Source of the DNA: Caldifarciminota bacterium
GTDB lineage: Bacteria > Hydrothermota > 32-111 > QNBC01
NCBI GenBank assembly: GCA_023132105.1
Contig: JAGLYS010000048.1
Location: 1 to 5,401 of the forward strand
Length of the DNA: 5,401 bases
Direction: 5' to 3'
The position numbers and the translations under genes are program-made. How positions within the stretch are numbered: the first letter of the stretch is position 1; every line of letters begins with the position of its first letter. This document shows positions 1 to 4,703 of the stretch, piece by piece. Under the pieces are notes generated by a model. The model saw nothing but the letters and a program-made list of their open reading frames with translations, was not told the origin of the DNA and ran no database searches.

Positions 1-67
1 AGGCTTCGGCAGGCAGGCCATCAAGGGCGAGGAAGTAATGTTGGGAAATATCTACCATATAGTAACT

Positions 68-104
68 TTCCCTCCACAGGCGGGAGGGAATTTAAGGGAG
101 GGAG
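68..104. repeat. Hairpin with duplicated G-rich 3' arm; possible G-quadruplex
   Basis: TTCCCTCC at 68-75 is perfectly complementary to GGAGGGAA at 83-90, giving an 8-bp stem with a 7-base loop. A second copy of the 3' arm, GGGAGGGAG, lies at 96-104 and could pair with the same CCCTCC, so two pairings exclude each other. The G runs at 82-84, 86-88, 96-98 and 100-102, with loops of 1, 7 and 1 bases, also fit the canonical G-quadruplex pattern. No T tract follows the stem, so it is not a standard intrinsic terminator. It resembles the C-rich/G-rich palindromic repeats scattered between genes in many environmental genomes; that resemblance is from memory. Function unknown. Confidence 0.6.
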
Positions 105-170
105 AAAATGGAAGTAAATTACAGAAAAGGGATTAAACACGAAAAAGAGAGAACAGTCAATAATCCACCG

Positions 171-198
171 TTTTTCGATTTACAATTTACGATTTTCT
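171..198. repeat. Degenerate 7-bp tandem repeat (ATTTACR)
   Basis: Four consecutive heptamers can be read: TTTTTCG, ATTTACA, ATTTACG and ATTTTCT. The middle two differ at one base and the outer two are more diverged, as expected of a decayed microsatellite. Similar ATTTACG-type heptamers occur between genes in various uncultivated bacterial genomes (recollection, not checked). No function is evident. Confidence 0.5.
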
Positions 199-227
199 AT
201 CCGTTCCCACTGGCGTTGGCTTTCCCT

Positions 228-244
228 CAATAGCAATGCTATTG
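228..244. repeat. Perfect 7-bp inverted repeat with 3-base loop
   Basis: CAATAGC (228-234) and GCTATTG (238-244) are exact reverse complements separated by AAT. No T run follows on the plus strand, and on the minus strand the flank is GAGGGAAAG, so it lacks terminator form in either direction. It lies about 53 bases upstream of the pdxJ -35 box and could be a protein-binding palindrome, a relic of a small repeat, or chance. Confidence 0.5.
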
Positions 245-296
245 GCTCTTGTAACTTGCTCATATGTTATACCTATCCTCCAATTAATCGTTCTGC

Positions 297-325
297 TTGA
301 TTGCAATGTCCAATTGTGATATATT
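297..325 (+). promoter_or_regulatory. Sigma-70-type promoter of the pdxJ operon
   Basis: A -35 box TTGATT (297-302) is followed after 17 bases by a -10 box TATATT (320-325). TGA at 317-319 immediately before the -10 gives an extended -10 element. Transcription would begin near 331-334, leaving a leader of roughly 16-19 bases before the ATG at 350. This placement puts the more upstream ATG at 329 outside the transcript. The match is to the E. coli consensus; the host's own promoter rules are unknown. Confidence 0.65.
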
Positions 326-337
326 CCTATGTTAAAA

Positions 338-344
338 AAAGGAG
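338..344 (+). promoter_or_regulatory. Ribosome binding site of pdxJ, fixing the start at 350
   Basis: AAAGGAG lies 5 bases before the ATG at 350. No comparable site precedes the in-frame ATG at 329, and this Shine-Dalgarno would fall inside the coding sequence if 329 were the start. It therefore supports the shorter protein. Confidence 0.8.
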
Positions 345-349
345 TTGTT

Positions 350-1072
350 ATGGTAAGACTTGGTGTTAATATAGATCATGTTGCGACAGTAAGGGAAGCA
401 AGAAAAACAAGCTACCCCTCACCGCTAAAAGCAGCTTTTATTGCTGAAGAAGCCGGAGCTGACGGTATTACAATGCATATTAGACAGGACAAGAGACACA
501 TACAGGAATCCGATATAAGTGATGTTATATCTCATACTCTACTCCCTGTAAATGTAGAATTAGCCACTGTTCCTGAAATGGTAGATATTGTATCCAATCT
601 CAAACCTGCTCACTGTTGTCTTGTTCCCGAACGGGTCGAGGAAATTACAACAGAGGGGGGTCTTGATATAATCAAATTTTCAAGTGAAGTCTCCAACGCC
701 ATAAATAAACTTAAATCCAACAATATATTTGTCAGTCTTTTTATAGAACCTGAAATCGATCTTATCGAGAAAGCAATCGATCTAGGTGTTGATGCAATAG
801 AGTTTAATACATCCCTATATTCCGATGCTAAAAATAAGGATGATATTGAATTACAATTAAAAAGAATACAAAAAGCAGCTGAATTTACAGTAAAGAATAG
901 CAATCTTGAAATTCACGCAGGTCATGGTTTAAACTATTATAATATAAAATTCATTAGAGAGATTAATGAAATTATAGAATATAATATCGGGCATAGCATA
1001 ATCGCCCGGGCAGTTAATACAGGTCTTTATAATGCTGTTTATGAAATGAGAAAATTATTGAGGTGTATATGA
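350..1072 (+). CDS. pdxJ: Pyridoxine 5'-phosphate synthase PdxJ
   Basis: This cytosolic TIM-barrel enzyme condenses 3-amino-2-oxopropyl phosphate with 1-deoxy-D-xylulose 5-phosphate to give pyridoxine 5'-phosphate, the ring-closing step of the DXP-dependent vitamin B6 route. The 240-residue protein matches the family length (E. coli 243) and aligns by eye almost throughout. Visible hallmarks are VNIDHVATVREAR (residues 6-18), HIRQDKRHI (43-51), NVELA (68-72), CCLVPE (89-94), TTEGGLD (100-106), VSLFIEP (128-134), HAGHGLNYYN (189-198) and NIGHSIIARAV (212-222). His43, Glu70 and His192 correspond to the E. coli catalytic residues His45, Glu72 and His193; the phosphate-binding Gly214-His215 pair is also present. 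The ATG at 350 is chosen over 329 because AAAGGAG precedes it, homologues begin about there, and the promoter would start transcription downstream of 329. It is the first gene of the operon, and its stop overlaps the next start as ATGA. No missing residues were seen. Confidence 0.97.
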   Translation: MVRLGVNIDHVATVREARKTSYPSPLKAAFIAEEAGADGITMHIRQDKRHIQESDISDVISHTLLPVNVELATVPEMVDIVSNLKPAHCCLVPERVEEITTEGGLDIIKFSSEVSNAINKLKSNNIFVSLFIEPEIDLIEKAIDLGVDAIEFNTSLYSDAKNKDDIELQLKRIQKAAEFTVKNSNLEIHAGHGLNYYNIKFIREINEIIEYNIGHSIIARAVNTGLYNAVYEMRKLLRCI

Positions 1073-1809
1073 AAACAAAGTATATGTCCGAACTAACCTG
1101 GCAGGAATTTGGCAAACTGGTTCCTGATGAAATCGATACGGTAATATTACCGGTAGGAACAATCGAAGCACATGGAGTAATACCTCTTGGTACTGACAAT
1201 ATAATACCACAAGATATTTCAATATATTTAGCCAATAATATCAATGCTCTTATCGCACCTCCTGTCAATTATGGAATAACAAGTTCACTTCTCCCCTATC
1301 CTGGTTCGATTAGTTTGGAAAAAGACACATACGAAGATATGATATATGAAATACTAACTGATCTTGCAAGAAATAGATTCAGAAAGATTATTGTTATTAA
1401 CGGTCATGGCGGACAGATAGATGAACTAAAAAGGGCAGCTCTTAATTGTTTTAAAGATACGGATGCAAGAGTAGTTGTTGTTCACTGGTGGTTGCTCACA
1501 TCCGATTGGACAAAGGAATATTACGGGCAAATGGGAGGACATGCGGGAATTGATGAAACAGCTGCAATTCTCGGTATTAATCCGGAACTTGTGAAATCCG
1601 AGATATATAGCGATTCACTATGTAAAAAGTATGAAAATGGGATTAATGCATATCCATTTCCCGCACCGATAATTCTTTTTAAGGATGGAGAAGGAATGCC
1701 AAATTTCGATAGGGATAAAGCTGATATATACTATAATAAAGCAAAAGAGATTGTACTTGAAGATGTGAATGCAATTCTAAATTCTTATAAGGAATTGAAC
1801 ATTGATTAA
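1069..1809 (+). CDS. Creatininase-family metal-dependent amidohydrolase, substrate unknown
   Basis: The 246-residue protein belongs to the creatininase/MftE/ArfB family, which hydrolyses C-N amide-type bonds using a two-metal centre. The core motifs are present: PVGTIEAHGVIPLGTD (28-43), APPVNYG (63-69), PGSISL (78-83), INGHGGQ (110-116) and GGHAGIDETA (156-165). Probable metal ligands are Glu33, His35, Asp43, His113 and Glu163, so the enzyme looks active. Compared with the common EQHGPHLPLGTD form, the loop between the Glu-x-His pair and the Asp is one residue shorter. NGHGGN is NGHGGQ here, and the frequent first Glu of HAGExET is Ile161. No signal peptide is seen, so it is likely cytosolic. 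The ATG at 1069 is preferred over a GTG at 1063: GAGG sits 5 bases before it and it forms ATGA with the pdxJ stop, implying translational coupling. The family includes enzymes acting on creatinine, a riboflavin/F420 precursor and a mycofactocin peptide, so the position beside pdxJ suggests but does not prove a cofactor-related role. Confidence 0.9.
   Translation: MKTKYMSELTWQEFGKLVPDEIDTVILPVGTIEAHGVIPLGTDNIIPQDISIYLANNINALIAPPVNYGITSSLLPYPGSISLEKDTYEDMIYEILTDLARNRFRKIIVINGHGGQIDELKRAALNCFKDTDARVVVVHWWLLTSDWTKEYYGQMGGHAGIDETAAILGINPELVKSEIYSDSLCKKYENGINAYPFPAPIILFKDGEGMPNFDRDKADIYYNKAKEIVLEDVNAILNSYKELNID
1789..1794 (+). promoter_or_regulatory. Ribosome binding site supporting the TTG start at 1802
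   Basis: AAGGAA lies inside the 3' end of the creatininase-like gene, 7 bases before the TTG at 1802. The reading frame of the lipoprotein has a stop (TGA) at 1796-1798, so this TTG is the first usable start, and it yields an intact lipoprotein signal peptide. Confidence 0.7.
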
Positions 1810-3376
1810 GCATATTATAATCGCATTTGCTATATTATTATCGCTAATATCCTGTTACAGGAAGAAACCTGAGAATAAGATCAACATCATTAATAAACCA
1901 TCGTCGATTATAGCTGTAACAAAGAACAGGATTTATTTAATTGATGAGGAAAATTTCAAAGTATATAAACGAATTAAATTACCGTTTAAAGCAGAAAAAG
2001 CTTTTCAACCTTTTCCCTACAAATACATTGTTCTTTATAGAAACCGAAAGATTGACTATTTCAATCCGAGAAATAAACATTTTGAAAATCACATATATGC
2101 AAGAAATACGGCTTATAATATATATGGTTTGAATCCTTATAATAGATTGGTCTATCAGTCGGATACTGATATTTTCCTGATCAAATCGAATGTTTTATTT
2201 AATATCAAACATATAAGTGAAAAAATCGATACATCATATACATTCGGCTCAGGTCGTTATATATTTTATAGAACAAAAAACAATAAAAATTATATATTGA
2301 ATGTAGATAGTGTCTTAACACAAAAATTTGAGAATTGTACTAATATTGCCACATCTCCATATCTCTCCAAGATATATTTCATTAAAAATAGTATTTTAAT
2401 GATTTATGATGCAAAAAAGGCAACCAAAAAAGCAACCAAAATAAAATGTAAACAAATATTTATTTCACCTGCAGGGAATAAACTATATTCAATCGATAAC
2501 GACAGTATTACTGTCATAGGTACATATAGAGATGAATATATCAATTCGATACAATTAAAAAGTATAAATAATATCATTTTTGCTCCGGATGGAAATAATT
2601 TCCTTGCTTTTGATAAAGACTCAATATATCAGGTAGATCAGGCAACATATTCCATAGTCCTAAGAAGAGAAAAACAGAAATATAAACACATCGTTCCCTT
2701 AAACAATAGGTGTGGATATTTATTATCATATAAAAACAATTTAAAATTGATTACCGAAAACAATAATTATAAAATTACATTAAACGCACCTATTATAAAT
2801 ATATTTTTATCCGATATAGAACCGCAAAAGGTAAGCAAAAAAACAAAACCTAAGAGTATAAAGTTAGAAAGTATTACATTTTATACGGTTCAATATATGT
2901 CAACAAAGAACAAGAGTCATGCTTATAATCAAAAGAACAGATTGATAAAGGAAGGGTTTCCCACATATATAAAAACACTGAATATAAATGATAATATCTG
3001 GTATAGACTAAGAATAGGTATATTTAATCGGAAAGAAAATGCACTGAAATTTTCGACATATATTACGGAAACAACAAACCATAGTTGTTGGGTTGCTCCT
3101 GACACACTTGATTCTATACCTGAAGTAAATATAAAAACAGTTCTGGATTTAAATAAAAATAAGAAACAGAATATAGTACATTTAGATATCAATGGCTTTC
3201 TGAGATTATTCGAAATTGACCAAATGAAAATAAGTCTGATTTATTCATCGGAAGATCATTTTTCAAAAAGAGCTAAATTATTAATAAAATCCGATAAAGT
3301 AATCGTAATAGATGATGATAAAAGCTATATACTTAAATGGGAGAACAATTCTTTTGTCATTAAAGAATCCAGATGA
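1802..3376 (+). CDS. SPOR-domain lipoprotein with beta-propeller-like repeats
   Basis: This 524-residue protein is predicted to be an envelope lipoprotein that binds peptidoglycan. Residues 1-17 form a signal peptide (Lys3, then a hydrophobic run) ending in a lipobox, L-I-S-Cys18. Tyr at +2, not Asp, would favour outer-membrane sorting under E. coli rules. Residues 36-329 show about eight loosely repeated beta-rich units of some 35-38 residues, several with ISPAGNKLYSID- or FAPDGNNFLAFD-like segments typical of WD40/YVTN-type propellers. After a Lys-rich linker (341-355) comes a SPOR domain at about 358-432, with FYTVQYMS (360-367), a helix with Gly-Phe-Pro, WYRLRIGIF (400-408) and CWVAP (429-433). 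SPOR domains bind glycan strands stripped of stem peptides, usually at division sites. Two more propeller-like units follow at about 458-523. The TTG start is supported by AAGGAA and the signal peptide. It overlaps the previous gene by 8 bases and folC by ATGA. A 12-bp duplication gives KATK twice (206-213). The SPOR call is firm; the propeller is inferred from pattern alone and the role is unknown. Confidence 0.88.
   Translation: MIKHIIIAFAILLSLISCYRKKPENKINIINKPSSIIAVTKNRIYLIDEENFKVYKRIKLPFKAEKAFQPFPYKYIVLYRNRKIDYFNPRNKHFENHIYARNTAYNIYGLNPYNRLVYQSDTDIFLIKSNVLFNIKHISEKIDTSYTFGSGRYIFYRTKNNKNYILNVDSVLTQKFENCTNIATSPYLSKIYFIKNSILMIYDAKKATKKATKIKCKQIFISPAGNKLYSIDNDSITVIGTYRDEYINSIQLKSINNIIFAPDGNNFLAFDKDSIYQVDQATYSIVLRREKQKYKHIVPLNNRCGYLLSYKNNLKLITENNNYKITLNAPIINIFLSDIEPQKVSKKTKPKSIKLESITFYTVQYMSTKNKSHAYNQKNRLIKEGFPTYIKTLNINDNIWYRLRIGIFNRKENALKFSTYITETTNHSCWVAPDTLDSIPEVNIKTVLDLNKNKKQNIVHLDINGFLRLFEIDQMKISLIYSSEDHFSKRAKLLIKSDKVIVIDDDKSYILKWENNSFVIKESR
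2420..2443 (+). repeat. 12-bp tandem duplication within the lipoprotein gene
   Basis: GCAACCAAAAAA is followed directly by GCAACCAAAATA, two copies differing at one base. In frame they encode overlapping KATK units at residues 206-213, in a loop between predicted beta units. A further run of six A lies just upstream at 2413-2418, so the site is prone to slippage. Confidence 0.75.
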
Positions 3377-4656
3377 ACTACAGCAAGTGTATTGATGATA
3401 TTGATAAATTTATCGATTACGAGAAAAAGCATACTCAAAAAAAAGATTATAGAATAAAGGAATTTTCCGATTTCCTCTCTCATATAAATTCTCCCGAAAG
3501 ATGCGGAAAATCCATACTTATTGCAGGGACAAAAGGGAAAGGTTCAACTGTCAATTATATATCTTCCGCTCTTATAAATGCGGGATACAATGTAGGTTCG
3601 TTTTATTCCCCTCATATAAGGGATATTCGTGAAAGGATATGTTATAATAATAAACTTATTCCAAAGAAAGATTTTTCGGCAATTTATTCCTACCTGATAA
3701 GCAAATTCTCAAATAAGGAAAGATCTTATAAAACATTTTTTGAAATAATTACGACAATTGCTTTTTTATACTTTTATAAGAAACAGGTGGATTTCAATAT
3801 TATTGAAGTCGGACTTGGCGGCAGACTTGACTCTACTAATGTATTGCCTAATAGATACGCTATTATAACACATATAGGACTTGACCATACCGAAGTGCTT
3901 GGCAATACTATTGAGAAAATTGCTTATGAGAAATCCGGTATAATAAAACCCGGCAGTACTGTAATAACCGGATTTCAGAGAAATGAGGTATTGAACATAA
4001 TAAAGGATACTGCATACAGACTTGGTGCAAAACTCTATATCATCGAGGATCACATAAAGGATATTGAATATAGTATAACGGAAGGTAAGGTAACATTCGA
4101 ATTCAATAATAAATCTTTTTACCTAAAAAGCAAAATGCTTGGTTTTCATCAAAAGGATAATATGCTAAACGCATTTATGTTGTTAAAAATAATGGAATCA
4201 AGAAATGAAATACATCGAATAGAAAACGATAATATATTCAACAATGCATTTATTCAAGGTAGATTTGAGATAAGAAAAATTGGAAATAATACATTTATAC
4301 TTGATGGGGGTCATAATAATGATGCGATGGAAACATTGGTACAAAATGTAGAGTCATTGTTTAATGGGAAAGCAATAAATTTGATTTTTACATGTATGGG
4401 AAATAAGGATTATAAGGGTATGATTAATGAACTACGCAATTTAAAAATTCGGAATGTATATATTGACAATTTAAATAATCCCAGAGAATTGGATACCGAT
4501 TCCATTATTAAAACATTCAAGGCAAATGGTTTTAACAATATATTTTCAAAAATAAGTTTAAGTACTATAAACAGTAGTGAAAATGAAATATTTTTGATTA
4601 CAGGTTCATTTTATTTAGTGGCAAAGTGGGAATTTATTCTTGACAAACTGAATTAA
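3373..4656 (+). CDS. folC: Folylpolyglutamate synthase / dihydrofolate synthase FolC
   Basis: FolC is a cytosolic Mur-ligase-type enzyme that uses ATP to add L-glutamate to dihydropteroate (making dihydrofolate) and to reduced folates (making polyglutamates). The 427-residue length matches the family (E. coli 422). Motifs in order are the P-loop GTKGKGST (52-59), YSPHIRDIRERI (78-89), FFEIITTIAF (122-131), EVGLGGRLDSTN (145-156), THIGLDHTEVLG (166-177), EKSGIIKPG (186-194, with Lys187 at the usual modified-lysine site), GFHQKDNMLNA (257-267), GRFE (296-299) and LDGGHNNDA (310-318) opening the C-terminal domain. The P-loop has Lys where E. coli has Asn, as in human FPGS, and the usual DGAHN is DGGHN. 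The EVGLGGRLDSTN block is bacterial in type, so I expect both activities, but this is inferred. The ATG overlaps the lipoprotein stop as ATGA and only a weak AAAGAA precedes it, so translation probably depends on coupling. No terminator hairpin follows the stop codon. Confidence 0.96.
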   Translation: MNYSKCIDDIDKFIDYEKKHTQKKDYRIKEFSDFLSHINSPERCGKSILIAGTKGKGSTVNYISSALINAGYNVGSFYSPHIRDIRERICYNNKLIPKKDFSAIYSYLISKFSNKERSYKTFFEIITTIAFLYFYKKQVDFNIIEVGLGGRLDSTNVLPNRYAIITHIGLDHTEVLGNTIEKIAYEKSGIIKPGSTVITGFQRNEVLNIIKDTAYRLGAKLYIIEDHIKDIEYSITEGKVTFEFNNKSFYLKSKMLGFHQKDNMLNAFMLLKIMESRNEIHRIENDNIFNNAFIQGRFEIRKIGNNTFILDGGHNNDAMETLVQNVESLFNGKAINLIFTCMGNKDYKGMINELRNLKIRNVYIDNLNNPRELDTDSIIKTFKANGFNNIFSKISLSTINSSENEIFLITGSFYLVAKWEFILDKLN

Positions 4657-4667
4657 ACAATTATACT
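4640..4667 (+). promoter_or_regulatory. Sigma-70-type promoter of hppA, overlapping the end of folC
   Basis: A perfect -35 box TTGACA (4640-4645), inside the last codons of folC, is followed after 16 bases by TATACT (4662-4667). Transcription would begin near 4674, giving a leader of about 30 bases that includes AGGAGG. TATACTTG at 4662-4669 is also one base away from the Bacteroidota -7 consensus TAnnTTTG, so it might serve under either rule. With no terminator after folC, read-through from the upstream operon is also possible. Confidence 0.65.
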
Positions 4668-4690
4668 TGAGCCATAAATAATATAGTTAT

Positions 4691-4696
4691 AGGAGG
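4691..4696 (+). promoter_or_regulatory. Ribosome binding site of hppA
   Basis: A perfect AGGAGG lies 7 bases before the ATG at 4704. It is the strongest such site in the window, consistent with high expression of the pyrophosphatase and with its independence from folC translation. Confidence 0.85.
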
Positions 4697-4703
4697 TTTT
4701 TCT

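Larger units (their letters stand above)
1..296. other. Intergenic region with short repeats and no convincing gene
   Basis: This leading stretch holds no gene I can support. The first ~110 bases are visibly richer in G and C than the rest, with repeated AGGC units at the very start and a purine-rich block at 82-104. Two plus frames are open from the window edge (to 117 and to 136), which is expected of stop-poor GC-rich DNA; neither gives a recognisable protein, though a 3' end of an upstream gene cannot be excluded. From about 110 the base composition returns to AT-rich. The region contains a hairpin with a duplicated arm (68-104), a heptamer repeat (171-198), an inverted repeat (228-244) and a 27-codon minus-strand ORF (180-263) that I do not call as a gene. 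It ends at the pdxJ promoter. Confidence 0.7.

Noticed and set aside
68..95. Intrinsic terminator for an upstream gene
   Set aside because: The 8-bp stem is good but only TTT follows two bases after it, then a purine run; it lacks the T tract needed.
2..136. Open plus-strand frame entering from the window edge (44 codons then TAA)
   Set aside because: No recognisable protein features, another frame is open over the same GC-rich stretch, and it runs through the hairpin repeat. Could be a gene tail, but the window cannot show it.
180..263. 27-codon minus-strand ORF (ATG at 263) with a GGAGGA upstream at 276-281
   Set aside because: Very short, no recognisable product, a 12-base spacing from the Shine-Dalgarno-like sequence, and its stop falls inside the heptamer repeat. 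More likely chance than a gene.
329..349. Longer pdxJ start at ATG 329
   Set aside because: It would precede the predicted transcription start, has no ribosome binding site, and adds residues not seen in the E. coli homologue.
610..903. Minus-strand ORF opposite pdxJ
   Set aside because: Fully inside a strongly conserved plus-strand gene; its translation shows no domain and is a shadow of pdxJ codons.
1014..1268. Minus-strand ORF across the pdxJ/creatininase junction
   Set aside because: Lies opposite two confident genes and has no family features.
1941..2132. 63-codon plus-strand ORF inside the lipoprotein gene
   Set aside because: Different frame of an AT-rich gene with no ribosome binding site or recognisable product.
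2929..3192. Minus-strand ORF with hydrophobic content opposite the SPOR domain
   Set aside because: The opposite frame is a clear SPOR domain; the hydrophobic look comes from reading Lys/Asn-rich codons in reverse.
3766..4053. Minus-strand ORF opposite folC
   Set aside because: Covers conserved FolC motifs on the plus strand; shadow frame.
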